The notes under the pieces are model-generated. The model did not search any database and had not been told where the DNA came from. It saw only the letters and a program-made list of their open reading frames with translations. Shown piece by piece: positions 53,186 through 61,801 of a DNA stretch of 64,000 nt. Every line of letters starts with the position of its first letter. Within the stretch, counting starts at the first letter, position 1. The position numbers and the translations under genes are program-made. This DNA is from Salinibacter sp. 10B (lineage in GTDB: Bacteria > Bacteroidota > Rhodothermia > Rhodothermales > Salinibacteraceae): positions 594,065-658,064 of the forward strand of contig NZ_MQWC01000004.1 in NCBI RefSeq assembly GCF_002954405.1. The letters run 5' to 3'.

Positions 53186-55123
53186 TCAGCCGGTGGGCCG
53201 GTCCGTCGGGGCCAGAAGACGCATTCCGTTGACCGTCACCACGAGAACGGAGGCCTCATGGATGAGCATTCCCCCAGCCATGCCAACGGCCCCATAGAAA
53301 ACGGCCCCAAGAAGTCCTGCAACGGTGGCGAGAGCAATCACGACGTTTTGTCGAATGGCTGTGAGCGTACGTCGAGAAAGAGAGATGGCCTCCGGTATTT
53401 TTAAGAGATCATCGGACATGAGCGCAATGTCGGCCGTTTCGAGTGCTACATCCGTCCCTGCCACTCCCATGGCAATGCCCACATCAGCGCTGGCAAGCGC
53501 CGGAGCGTCGTTGATCCCATCCCCCGCCATAGCGACGACCGTCCCGTCCTGCTGCAACTGTTCAACAACGGCAAGCTTGTCGTCGGGCATCTGCTCGGCT
53601 CGCACGTCCTCGATCCCCACTTCTGTCGCGAGCGCCTCGGCAGTGCGGCGATGGTCCCCCGTGAGTATGACGATGGGATCGAGTCCGGTGGCTTTGAGTC
53701 GTCGGACGGCGGTCGTAGCGGTTGTCCGGAGGGTATCGGCAAAGCGTACGATGCCCGTTACCTGTCCCTCCACGGCAACCAGGACCGCCGTATCTCCGGC
53801 CTCTCTGCAGTCTTGAAGATGATCTCGAGTGACCTCTCCCACCGCGATTCCCTGTGTCTCCATCCACTCGGCCCGCCCCACCACCACGGGCTGTCCCGCG
53901 ACGACGGCCCGCACGCCTCGTCCCGTTGCACTCTCAAACTGGGCCGGGGCGTCCCACCCGTTCGCTCCCGGCACCGCCGCCCGAATGGCCAACGCCAGAG
54001 GATGATCGGATCCGGCCTCGGCCCGTGCCGCCCACTCCAATATCGATTGCTGCCGGTGGGACCATCCCTCCTGATCCTCAGGAGCCCCGTCTCTCTCCTC
54101 CGGCACCGGAATTACGTCCGTGACGCGGGGACGTCCTTCCGTGAGCGTCCCCGTCTTGTCCAGCGCCAGCGCCGAAATCCTCCCTGCCCGTTCGAGGTGC
54201 ACGCCTCCCTTGATCAGAATGCCGTCGCGCGCCGCTCGACCGAGGCCAGACACGACTGACACCGGCGTCGCGATGACGAGTGCTCCAGGACACCCAATCA
54301 CAAGCAGGGTGAGTGCCAGATGAGTATCCCCCACCAAAAGCCCAACACCGCCGCTCAGCGCGATGATCGCAGGGGTGTACCATTGTGCAAACCGGTCGAT
54401 GATGCGTTGTGTAGGGGCCTGGGCCTCCTGCGCCTCTTCCACTCGCTGGATAATGCCCGCCAGTGTCGTGTCGCGACCTGTACTGTCCGCCCGAATCCGC
54501 AACAGGTCTGCCTGATTGATGCTTCCTGCGTATACCTCATCGCCCTCTCCTTTTTCAGCAGGCATCGACTCTCCCGTAATCGGGCTTTCATCAACCGCCG
54601 AGGCTCCCTGCAGCACGGTTCCATCAACCGGAACAGTGGCCCCCGGCCTTACGATCACTGTCTCACCGGGATGCACCTCACGGGCCGGAACAGAACGCTG
54701 CTGTCCCTCCCGCACCACGAGGGCCGTGGACGGCGCCTGGTCAATGAGGTCCTTGAGGGCCCGGCGAGTGCGACGCATCGTGCGGGCCTCCAGGGTCGCG
54801 CCCAGCAAAAAAAGAAACGTGACTGCGGCCGCCTCCCAGTACGCCCCAATCACGACCGCCCCCGCCGCCGCCACGGTGACGAGCAGCTCAATGCTCACGT
54901 GCCGATTCCACAGGCTCTGGACCGCCCGCCAGGCAATATTCCCCCCAGCCGTAAGTGCTGCCCCCACCATAAGCCCCGACCGAAGAGACATCCACCCGGC
55001 TCCGTACTCTGCCACAAGGGCTCCCCCAATCAACATCCCGCTGACCACGGTGAGTCCCTCCCGGCGTCGACGGGGATGACTCAACCAGTGCACGAATGAG
55101 AAAACCCCAAGGAAAGAGGACAT
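53186..55123 (-). CDS. P1B-type heavy-metal-translocating ATPase with CPG motif
   Basis: A 645-residue inner-membrane metal efflux pump. The actuator has TGES (ITGESMPAEKG), the phosphorylation site is Asp322 in DKTGTLTEG, and the hinge is GDGINDAPAL. The TM metal motif is CPG (IGCPGALVIATP, Cys278), not the CPC of Cu/Zn/Cd pumps. There is no N-terminal HMA domain; a separate HMA protein gene lies directly upstream (51 bp). Eight TM helices are expected. The MerR-HMA-ATPase order marks a metal-resistance operon; Zn/Cd/Pb or Cu are plausible substrates. Confidence 0.92.
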   Translation of the reverse strand: MSSFLGVFSFVHWLSHPRRRREGLTVVSGMLIGGALVAEYGAGWMSLRSGLMVGAALTAGGNIAWRAVQSLWNRHVSIELLVTVAAAGAVVIGAYWEAAAVTFLFLLGATLEARTMRRTRRALKDLIDQAPSTALVVREGQQRSVPAREVHPGETVIVRPGATVPVDGTVLQGASAVDESPITGESMPAEKGEGDEVYAGSINQADLLRIRADSTGRDTTLAGIIQRVEEAQEAQAPTQRIIDRFAQWYTPAIIALSGGVGLLVGDTHLALTLLVIGCPGALVIATPVSVVSGLGRAARDGILIKGGVHLERAGRISALALDKTGTLTEGRPRVTDVIPVPEERDGAPEDQEGWSHRQQSILEWAARAEAGSDHPLALAIRAAVPGANGWDAPAQFESATGRGVRAVVAGQPVVVGRAEWMETQGIAVGEVTRDHLQDCREAGDTAVLVAVEGQVTGIVRFADTLRTTATTAVRRLKATGLDPIVILTGDHRRTAEALATEVGIEDVRAEQMPDDKLAVVEQLQQDGTVVAMAGDGINDAPALASADVGIAMGVAGTDVALETADIALMSDDLLKIPEAISLSRRTLTAIRQNVVIALATVAGLLGAVFYGAVGMAGGMLIHEASVLVVTVNGMRLLAPTDRPTG

Positions 55124-55174
55124 CGCGGAAGGATATGAGGGAAAAAAGCGACAATCGGACCTCAGAACTGCCAT

Positions 55175-55390
55175 TCAGAATGCCGATACTTCCGCCTCAT
55201 ACCCGGCCCGCTCGACCACCGCTACGAGGTCGGCCTCCGTTAAATGATCGGCGTCGTATTCCACCTCAATCCGGCCGGTGTTGAAGTGTACCGTGGCGTC
55301 GTTCACTCCTTCCGTACCGGTAAGCGACGTCTCGACAGTTTCCACACACGACGGACACGACAAGTCTTGACTGCGAAGCGTGGTCTGCAT
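55175..55390 (-). CDS. HMA-domain metallochaperone (CopZ-like)
   Basis: A 71-residue ferredoxin-fold heavy-metal-associated domain. The metal motif is DLSCPSCVETVE (Cys12, Cys15), with a typical beta-alpha-beta-beta-alpha-beta pattern ending ERAGYEAEV. It would deliver metal to the neighbouring P1B ATPase, which lacks its own HMA. The start MQTTLRSQDL lies 5 bp after the MerR gene stop on the same strand; a longer frame upstream overlaps merR. Confidence 0.93.
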   Translation of the reverse strand: MQTTLRSQDLSCPSCVETVETSLTGTEGVNDATVHFNTGRIEVEYDADHLTEADLVAVVERAGYEAEVSAF

Positions 55391-55395
55391 AAGAC

Positions 55396-55860
55396 TCAAG
55401 TGGTTGGATCCGAATCGGTGGAGGGTGCATCTAGATCGACAGAAGACTCGCCTCCCGTTCCCTCCGGTCCTTCGAGGGCATGGAGCACGCGGCATTCACT
55501 GGGATCACTATGGGCGTCACAGGCTTCATCCAGTTCCACAAGCTTCTCCCGAATCCGACGGAGGTCCTGAATCTTGGACTCTACCTCCTCAATCTTTGCC
55601 TGGGTCTTCTCCCGAATGTCCGTCCCGGCATCGGGCGCGGCCCGAAGGGAAAGCAGCTCTCGAATTTCGCTGAGCGTGAAGCCAAGTTGCTTCGCCCGCT
55701 TGATGAACCGAATGTGGGACACGTGCTCGTCACCAAACTGACGATGCCCGGCCGCACTCCGCGGAACGGGAGGCAGGAGCTCCTTCTCCTCGTAGTATCG
55801 GACGGTGTGTATATTCACATCCGTACGTTCAGCAATTTCCCCCGTCGTCAGGGTCGACAT
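55396..55860 (-). CDS. MerR family metal-responsive regulator
   Basis: A 154-residue regulator. The N-terminal HTH (TLTTGEIAERTDVNIHTVRYYEEKELLPP) and wing (SAAGHRQF) are followed by a dimerisation helix and a C-terminal metal-binding loop with Cys114 and Cys123 (ACDAHSDPSEC). The additional cysteine that MerR, ZntR and PbrR carry before the dimerisation helix (near residue 80) is not visible, where this sequence has PDAGTD. Metal specificity therefore cannot be assigned. It heads the operon with the HMA protein and ATPase. Confidence 0.92.
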   Translation of the reverse strand: MSTLTTGEIAERTDVNIHTVRYYEEKELLPPVPRSAAGHRQFGDEHVSHIRFIKRAKQLGFTLSEIRELLSLRAAPDAGTDIREKTQAKIEEVESKIQDLRRIREKLVELDEACDAHSDPSECRVLHALEGPEGTGGESSVDLDAPSTDSDPTT

Positions 55861-56200
55861 GGCTGGCAATCTCGTGTCTTGATCATCATCAATGCACCCT
55901 CCCCTACGCCCTAGAGTATGGTCTAGGGTTTCGGGACACTTCTGGTATACACCAAACCTTCACGCTTCGGGCATCGCACTGCCTCTACATCTACAGTGCC
56001 TCGACTCCAACGCATACAGCCGCACTACAGAGACGGGATCGGCGGCGGTACGTCACAGGGCACAGCGCTAAAGCAGAACGTGCTGCTCGCTGTCGTACAC
56101 AGAGGCTGACGGGTACCTGCGTCGATGAACTCGTTGCCCGTCATGCAAACCGCGAGATAGTGTAAGAGGTGAGCACATCGTGAAGGGACGAAACTCGCTT
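55861..56200. other. intergenic region between merR and Rrf2 copy 2
   Basis: The 340 bp contain the MerR-type operator at 55909-55928 and otherwise no supported gene. The downstream part (about 56000-56190) is GC-rich, with a few short palindromes but no clear terminator. Confidence 0.5.
55909..55928 (-). promoter_or_regulatory. MerR-type operator upstream of merR
   Basis: CCCTAGA-GTATGG-TCTAGGG is a perfect 7-bp inverted repeat with a 6-bp spacer, 49 bp upstream of the MerR start codon. Its form resembles known operators of ZntR/PbrR/CadR (CCTATAG-like dyads lying between -35 and -10). MerR regulators bind such dyads and untwist the 19-bp spacer. No clear -35/-10 was read. Confidence 0.65.
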
Positions 56201-56656
56201 CTACGTCAACTCGTCACCCGCAATTGTGCTGGTGAGCCGGTAGTTTTGCTCTTTCGTCTCCTGTGCAGTCTCGGCCAGAGTGGCCCGTCGAAAAAGGAGT
56301 TCCAACTGATCCCGTTGCTGGGCCCAGGACTGATGAAGTGGACAGGGCTCTTGCTCCCCGCATCCTGGCAAGCCCAGTACGCACTCCGTAAACAACTCCT
56401 CCCCATCCAGCGCAACCACCACTTCATAAAGCGTTATGGTCGTGGGATCGCGCGCCAGGGCTACTCCGCCGCTCGGCCCACGCCGGGACGTCGTCAACTC
56501 TGACTCATTTAGGGATTGAAAAATCTTGCCGAGAAAGGCGAACGAGATATCGAGTCGCTTGCTGATCTCGCGGAGCGAAACGTACCCTTCTCCCTCTTCG
56601 GCAGAAAGGTACAGGAGCGCGCGAAGTCCATACTCGCAGCTATTTGAGAGAAGCAT
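56201..56656 (-). CDS. Rrf2 family Fe-S transcriptional regulator (NsrR-like), copy 2
   Basis: A 151-residue paralogue of the regulator at 44050-44466: MLLSNSCEYGLRALLYLS, SKRLDISFAFLGKIFQSL, RRGPSGGVAL and the same Cys triad CVLGLPGCGEQEPC (C-x6-C-x5-C). The C-terminal tail (about 125-151) differs. It follows the membrane protein gene on the same strand and is close to nirK, so it probably controls the nitrite reductase locus. The start was set by alignment with copy 1; an upstream frame was rejected. Confidence 0.92.
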   Translation of the reverse strand: MLLSNSCEYGLRALLYLSAEEGEGYVSLREISKRLDISFAFLGKIFQSLNESELTTSRRGPSGGVALARDPTTITLYEVVVALDGEELFTECVLGLPGCGEQEPCPLHQSWAQQRDQLELLFRRATLAETAQETKEQNYRLTSTIAGDELT

Positions 56657-56761
56657 CAGGTCAAAAACGAAAAGGGATGAACGAAGAATACTGCTCTTTC
56701 TACCAGGAACCCGTCGTGTCCGGCTGTCCTCTCGGCGCGCTCTCTCCCACAATCTCGACCC

Positions 56762-58114
56762 TCATTCTCGCACCGATCCTGAATCATGAGGACAGGACTC
56801 GTTTGATGCAAACGACCCTCCGAGTGCATGACGCTCGCCAATAAATTCCGACTCCCGGAGCCGTGCGGAGCCGGCGAAGGGATGCCGTCGGAAAAGCATC
56901 CAGCCTGCGACCATCACCAGCCCAAGGGACGCCCACGCCGCCACCGTAAACGCCATCGTCCCCCCAGGCCCCCAGGGTGTCAATGGAATAAGCGTGCACA
57001 GCACTCCTCCGACTGCCCCATACAGAACCGCAAGGTCCGTCGTGTTCCGCCCTCCCCACACCTCATGCGCCGCTACGACGAGCGTGAGCGTGAGAAATCC
57101 GAGCAGCATCAAGTGCAGGTACAAAATCCGTAATCCGTGGATTTCCCCCAACCAAAGCCCCGGCACGAGACTTCCCACCAGCTGAGCACCGGCCTTCAGC
57201 AGTACGCACGCGAGCGGTACTCCCCAGAGCCAGCGCCGTCCCTTGGCGGAAAGACAATTCACGAGTCGGATGCCCATCGCAAACAGGCCAAGGGCAACCA
57301 GCGTCCCCCCGATTCGCCCGGCCACCTCCAGCTCGAGCGATAGGCCCGACGCCGGGAGACTGAGCAGAAACGTTAAGGGAAGTCCAGCCACCACCAGCCC
57401 CACACTGCTCGCGCTCGGCGCCGACGGCGACGGCTCCAATATGGCGAAGGCAACCCCCAGTCCCCCGAGCACAAACCACCCTTCCGAAAACAGGTCCAGA
57501 AACACGTGAGTCAGTCCTTGAGCAATCAGTGGGCTATGGACGCCAAGCAAAGGTAGCAAGGAGAGACTCCACGCCCCTAAAGTGGAAAGAACGAGAGCCC
57601 CGACTGCCACGTCCCAGAGCCGGAGTGCTCCGCGTCGGGGATGTGGGTATGTGACGACAATATACAACCCCACAAAGCCATACCATCCGATAATGTTGAG
57701 CCCAGCCCCCACCACGGCAATGGGCATCTGTACGGATCCAATCTGTACCACTGAGTACCCAAAGAGGAGAAACGGCGGATAGGCCAGCACTGCCGCCGCA
57801 AGCGTGCTTCCTGCAATCCATCGAAATGCCCGCCCCCACCCAGCGGTCAAGGAGGCCGGCAAGCACCGCCAAATAAGCACCATGAGGGCTGGCGTGCCCC
57901 ACCCAAAGTACATGAGATGAGAATGGGCATGACGAACGTTTTCCAACTCCAGCGGCCCAGTGCCCCCATACACCATTCCGAAACGGAAGACGGCACCGGT
58001 GGCTCCTGCCAACACAAATAACAGCAGTGCTCCCCACCATACCCACGCTCCTTTCGGCGATGGGCCAACCGGCGTTTGGCTGCGCTGAGGCAAGGTGGAA
58101 ACGGACGACGGCAT
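56762..58114 (-). CDS. uncharacterised polytopic membrane protein with histidine motifs, nirK-linked
   Basis: A 450-residue protein with about 12 predicted TM helices. I do not recognise a named family. His-rich TM motifs are [12 protein letters not shown] (about 60), [15 protein letters not shown] (about 200) and [17 protein letters not shown] (about 330), reminiscent of heme-copper oxidase subunit I-like or NnrS-like proteins that bind heme. It lacks the HH/HxH ligand set of true oxidases. Its gene is divergent from nirK (327-bp shared promoter region) and upstream of Rrf2 copy 2, so a role in nitrite/NO metabolism or NO sensing is likely by association. Confidence 0.8.
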   Translation of the reverse strand: MPSSVSTLPQRSQTPVGPSPKGAWVWWGALLLFVLAGATGAVFRFGMVYGGTGPLELENVRHAHSHLMYFGWGTPALMVLIWRCLPASLTAGWGRAFRWIAGSTLAAAVLAYPPFLLFGYSVVQIGSVQMPIAVVGAGLNIIGWYGFVGLYIVVTYPHPRRGALRLWDVAVGALVLSTLGAWSLSLLPLLGVHSPLIAQGLTHVFLDLFSEGWFVLGGLGVAFAILEPSPSAPSASSVGLVVAGLPLTFLLSLPASGLSLELEVAGRIGGTLVALGLFAMGIRLVNCLSAKGRRWLWGVPLACVLLKAGAQLVGSLVPGLWLGEIHGLRILYLHLMLLGFLTLTLVVAAHEVWGGRNTTDLAVLYGAVGGVLCTLIPLTPWGPGGTMAFTVAAWASLGLVMVAGWMLFRRHPFAGSARLRESEFIGERHALGGSFASNESCPHDSGSVRE

Positions 58115-58175
58115 GAGCTTCGGACAACTGATCGAACGGAATTCGGAAGCAATATACGGGCGCACCCTTCCCATT

Positions 58176-58193
58176 TCGGACCAAATAGTCTTC
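58176..58193 (+). promoter_or_regulatory. candidate NO-regulator operator, membrane-protein-proximal site
   Basis: TCGGAC-CAAATA-GTCTTC shares the left arm and spacer length with the site at 58338-58355, but has a degenerate right half. It lies 62 bp upstream of the start of the leftward membrane protein gene. Confidence 0.35.
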
Positions 58194-58337
58194 TTTTCAA
58201 AATATACACACTCCTCCGTCCCTCTCGATCTAAACGCTCTTTCTGGAGATCCTTGGGTCTCCTATCTCGCCCCGTGAGCGGGATTCGCACGTCCTCCCTC
58301 ATTTCTTCGCGTGTTCTCCCCGGACATCGCTTGTTTA

Positions 58338-58355
58338 TCGGACAAAAAAGTCCGA
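58338..58355 (+). promoter_or_regulatory. candidate NO-regulator operator before nirK
   Basis: TCGGAC-AAAAAA-GTCCGA is a perfect 6-bp inverted repeat with a 6-bp A-tract spacer, 86 bp upstream of the nirK start. A related site, including the flanking AATA, lies before Rrf2 copy 1. Binding by Rrf2 is inferred. Confidence 0.5.
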
Positions 58356-58441
58356 AATATAGAATGGCGGCCGACGAAGCCTGTCTTCTCCCCGGTTGCT
58401 CTCGTGTACGTCTACCGCCCTCACATCTACCGATTGTTGTT

Positions 58442-59641
58442 ATGACTTTTCGTCCCCTCCCTTTTTTGCTTCTCGCCGCCACCCTCATTCTTAGCACCCT
58501 GACCTGGACTGCCTGCACGCAGGGGACCGCCGATCCGGTCCCAGACGAAGCGGTCGCCGCCGCTGAGGCGTCGAAAGAGCCGGTTGAGCCGCGCGTTCGG
58601 GGCACCGTCAAACCCGCTACTGCCGACGACGCCCGGCTGCCTGACGTTACGCTTCCGCCCCTGCGCGGCACCGAAACTGCACCGCTGACCTTCGCCCCGG
58701 AAGTCCCGGCTCCCATTACCCGCTCGCATGCCTCTCGCGTGGTCGTCGACATGGAGGTGATTGAAGTCGTCAAGGAGTTGGCCGACGGCGTACAGTACAC
58801 TTTCTGGACGTTCGGCGGTGAAGCCCCTGGGCCCATGGTGCGCGTCCAAGAGGGCGACCTCGTGGAGTTTAATCTCCACAACCACCCCGACAACAAAGTG
58901 CCTCACAACATCGACCTGCACGCCGTGACCGGTACGGGCGGCGGTGCTGAAGCCTCCTTCGTGGTCCCCGGCAAGTCGGCTACGTTTGAGTTCCGCGCCA
59001 TCAAGCCCGGCCTCTACGTCTACCACTGTGCCACGGCCCCGGTTGGCCTCCACATCGCGAACGGCATGTACGGTCTCATCCTTGTGGAACCAAAAGAAGG
59101 CCTGCCTACCGTCGACCGTGAGTACTACGTAATGCAGAGCGAATTCTACACGCAGGGTGCGTTCAAAGAGAAAGGCATGCAGCCGTTCAGCATGGACAAA
59201 GCCCTGTCCGAGACGCCGGAGTACGTGGTCTTTAACGGTGGTGTCGGCGCGCTCACCAACGAGAATGCCCTGCAGGCCGCCGTCGGGGAAAACGTCCGCC
59301 TTTTCGTGGGCAACGCCGGTCCGAACCTCACGTCCAGCTTCCATGTGATCGGCGAGATGTTCGACAAGGTGTACGGCGAAGGCGGCACGGCCCTCGCGCA
59401 GGAAAACGTGCAAACGACCTCGATTCCCGCGGGCGGCTCTACGATTGTCGACTTCCAACTCGACGTGCCCGGTACCTACACGCTCGTCGACCACGCCATC
59501 TTCCGCGCCTTCAACAAGGGCGCGATCGGCATCCTGAAGGCCGTGGGCCCGGAAAACGAGGACCTTTTTTCTGAGCAGAAGAGCCTCACGGACTACCGCG
59601 GCGCAGACGCGGAGGCCACGAAGACGCCCGCCGGCGAGTAA
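58442..59641 (+). CDS. nirK: copper-containing nitrite reductase
   Basis: Reduces nitrite to NO in the periplasm. The 399-residue protein has a hydrophobic signal segment (8-24, with a Cys at 25 that could be lipidated) and two cupredoxin domains. Type 1 Cu ligands: His155, Cys196, His204, Met209. Type 2 ligands: His160, His195, His301. The catalytic Asp158 is in [27 protein letters not shown] is diagnostic. It is followed by nirV, SCO, cupredoxin and CopD-like genes on the same strand. The start ATG has no SD. Confidence 0.97.
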   Translation: MTFRPLPFLLLAATLILSTLTWTACTQGTADPVPDEAVAAAEASKEPVEPRVRGTVKPATADDARLPDVTLPPLRGTETAPLTFAPEVPAPITRSHASRVVVDMEVIEVVKELADGVQYTFWTFGGEAPGPMVRVQEGDLVEFNLHNHPDNKVPHNIDLHAVTGTGGGAEASFVVPGKSATFEFRAIKPGLYVYHCATAPVGLHIANGMYGLILVEPKEGLPTVDREYYVMQSEFYTQGAFKEKGMQPFSMDKALSETPEYVVFNGGVGALTNENALQAAVGENVRLFVGNAGPNLTSSFHVIGEMFDKVYGEGGTALAQENVQTTSIPAGGSTIVDFQLDVPGTYTLVDHAIFRAFNKGAIGILKAVGPENEDLFSEQKSLTDYRGADAEATKTPAGE

Positions 59642-59655
59642 CTGTGCTAATGATC

Positions 59656-59684
59656 GGGGATCGTCCGCATCTCGGGCGGTCCCC
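59656..59684 (+). terminator. hairpin after nirK
   Basis: An 11-bp stem, GGGGATCGTCC with GGGCGGTCCCC (two G-U pairs), starts 15 bp after the nirK stop. It has no long T-run. It may reduce read-through from the abundant nirK transcript into nirV. Confidence 0.6.
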
Positions 59685-59937
59685 GCTCTGATTCCCCCTT
59701 GCTCCAGCTAGGGCACCCTCATCAATCATCAGTTCCTCATTCCAACATTATGACTCTACACTCTTCGCTCCTGGACATATAGAAGGACTTCTCACTAAGA
59801 AGTCGATTCGGGCCGTACGCACAGCAGACCCAAAAACGCCCATATCCACGTACGCATTCCGGCTCAACCAGAAAAACGCCAGTCAGAAGAGCCCCTTACC
59901 GTTCCACCTAGTTTTCCTCCCCTAACCGTTTTCTGCC

Positions 59938-60768
59938 ATGTCTCGCTCCTCGCTCATCTGGATTACCCTGGGATTGGCCGTCGCCGGACTGGGCTTGGTC
60001 CTCACGAGTGCAATGAGTGACCCGTGGGCTTCCGGCGTCTCGGCCACGCAGGATACGATGGTCCGCATTCCGAGTGGCACCTATCAGCCGCTCTACGCGG
60101 CCCCGACGGACACGGCGGCAACCCAGGTAGAGGGATTCTGGCTCGACCGCCATCCGGTGACAAAGGCCGAGTACCAGGCCTTCGTCGAGGCCAACCCGTC
60201 GTGGCGTCGCTCGCGGGTGTCGACGCTGTTTGCCGACGGCGGGTATTTGAACGACTGGCGCGGGGACCTGGATTTTGGACCGGACTCGCTGGCCCATCGC
60301 CCGGTGGTCAACGTGTCTTGGTTTGCCGCACGGGCGTACGCCGAGTGGCGCGGCACGCGTCTCCCTACGACGGCCGAATGGGAACGGGCCGCCGCGGCAA
60401 GTGCCACCCGCGAGGATGGAATGAACGATCCTGGCCTCCGCGACCGAATCGTGGCGTGGTACAGCCGTCCGACGCCGAATCCCCTCCCGCCCGTCGGCTC
60501 CACCAGAGAAAACGTGTGGGGCGTGTGGGATCTGCACGGACTGGTGTGGGAGTGGACGGAGGACTTCAACACGGCCCTCGTGACAGGGGAGTCGCGCAAC
60601 GACAGTGACCTCGACCGGCAACTCTTCTGCGGCAGCGGCTCGGTGGGCGCCGCAGACTTCGAGGACTACGCCGCCTTCCTGCGCTACGCGTTCCGCAGCG
60701 GCCTGGACGGCGCATACACGGTGCCGAATCTCGGCTTCCGCACCGCCGCCGACCTCTCTCCTCGTTAA
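59938..60768 (+). CDS. nirV: NirV-like formylglycine-generating-enzyme-fold protein
   Basis: A 276-residue membrane-anchored protein. The N-terminal TM helix (8-25) is followed by an FGE/SUMF1 fold: MVRIPSGTYQPL, GFWLDRHPVTKAEYQAF, RLPTTAEWERAA, GLVWEWTEDF and NLGFRTAAD. One Cys (QLFCGSG) is visible; the active-site Cys pair of true FGE is absent. NirV is the usual neighbour of nirK in denitrifiers; its exact role in nitrite reductase maturation is unclear. The 296-bp gap before it holds the hairpin. Confidence 0.88.
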   Translation: MSRSSLIWITLGLAVAGLGLVLTSAMSDPWASGVSATQDTMVRIPSGTYQPLYAAPTDTAATQVEGFWLDRHPVTKAEYQAFVEANPSWRRSRVSTLFADGGYLNDWRGDLDFGPDSLAHRPVVNVSWFAARAYAEWRGTRLPTTAEWERAAAASATREDGMNDPGLRDRIVAWYSRPTPNPLPPVGSTRENVWGVWDLHGLVWEWTEDFNTALVTGESRNDSDLDRQLFCGSGSVGAADFEDYAAFLRYAFRSGLDGAYTVPNLGFRTAADLSPR

Positions 60769-60785
60769 CCCCTCCGCCCGTCGCC

Positions 60786-61652
60786 TTGACACGCCTGCTC
60801 TTTCCTATTCTGCTTTTCAGCCTCAGCGTGCTCCCGCTCGGATGCACCTCGACCGATGCGCCGTCCGCCTCCGATCCTTCAATCACCGCGTACCACGTGA
60901 GTGGACGGGTCGTGCAACGTCAGGACGACGACCGTACGCTCCTCGTTGAGCACGAGGCCATCCCCGGATACATGGCGGCAATGACGATGGAGTTTACGGC
61001 CAAATCTCCCCGGGAAATTGACGGTGTGAGCGTAGGAGATGCGATCCGATTTCAGTATGTTGTAGGGGATGACGACATGTGGATCGAAGACGTTGAGCGT
61101 CTTGTGGATACGGCGCTTCCCAAGCACCCATCCAAGGCAGACGTCCCGACGCGCATCACGCCGACCGCGGCGTCCCTTTATCAGCTCGAATCGACCTGGA
61201 CGATGCAGGACAGTCGGCGGATTGATCTCGCTGCGTTTCACGGCCGGCCCGTGCTGATGGCAATGGTCTTCACCCACTGCAGCTACGCCTGCCCCGTCAT
61301 TGTGCGGGACATGAAGCGCATCACGTCGTCTCTTCCCGCTGAGGTGGACGATATCGTGCAGCGGGTGCTCGTGTCCATCGACCCGGCCCGCGATACGCCC
61401 GAGGCCCTCACGCGCTTCGCAACCGCCCACAGTCTGTCACTAGACCGGTGGACGCTCTTGCGTGGCGCCCCGAACGATGTACGTACGCTCGCAGCCCTGC
61501 TCGGCGTCCGCTACAAGCCGGACGGCGACGGGCAGTTTGCCCACACCAACCTCATTACGCTCCTGGATGCCGAAGGCGAAATTGTCCACCAACAGGAAGG
61601 CCTTGAGAGGAACCCTTCCGAGATTAGCATGGCACTCCACAATGCGAAGTGA
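60786..61652 (+). CDS. CusF-like domain fused to SCO1/SenC copper chaperone (lipoprotein)
   Basis: A 288-residue lipoprotein (TTG start; MTRLLFPILLFSLSVLPLGC, Cys20). The N-terminal domain (35-105) resembles CusF or other small copper-binding OB folds (His56 in VEHEAIPGYM, then AAMTMEF with Met66 and Met68). The C-terminal domain (130-288) is SCO1/SenC, thioredoxin-like, with THCSYACP (Cys165, Cys169) and the distal His (FAHTNLITLL). It would deliver Cu to NirK or to the CuA of subunit II. The gap to nirV is 17 bp, so the two are cotranscribed. Confidence 0.92.
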   Translation: MTRLLFPILLFSLSVLPLGCTSTDAPSASDPSITAYHVSGRVVQRQDDDRTLLVEHEAIPGYMAAMTMEFTAKSPREIDGVSVGDAIRFQYVVGDDDMWIEDVERLVDTALPKHPSKADVPTRITPTAASLYQLESTWTMQDSRRIDLAAFHGRPVLMAMVFTHCSYACPVIVRDMKRITSSLPAEVDDIVQRVLVSIDPARDTPEALTRFATAHSLSLDRWTLLRGAPNDVRTLAALLGVRYKPDGDGQFAHTNLITLLDAEGEIVHQQEGLERNPSEISMALHNAK

Positions 61653-61801
61653 GCACTCTCTTGTGATCCCGCTTCTGAATACGACTACACAGGACACTCT
61701 CCTACTTTCCAACCCTCAACTTTTTACCCAAAAGAACTGAGATACGAGCAGACCGCTCAGAAAAATACCCACCCACAAACCAACGCAATCGACTCTCTAC
61801 C

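Larger units (their letters stand above)
58115..58441. other. divergent promoter region of nirK and the membrane protein gene
   Basis: Contains two candidate operators (58176-58193 and 58338-58355; separate entries) and the AT-rich motif CAAAATATACACACTC at 58198-58213. No gene is supported. One half-site lies near each flanking gene, as expected for a shared regulator. Confidence 0.6.
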
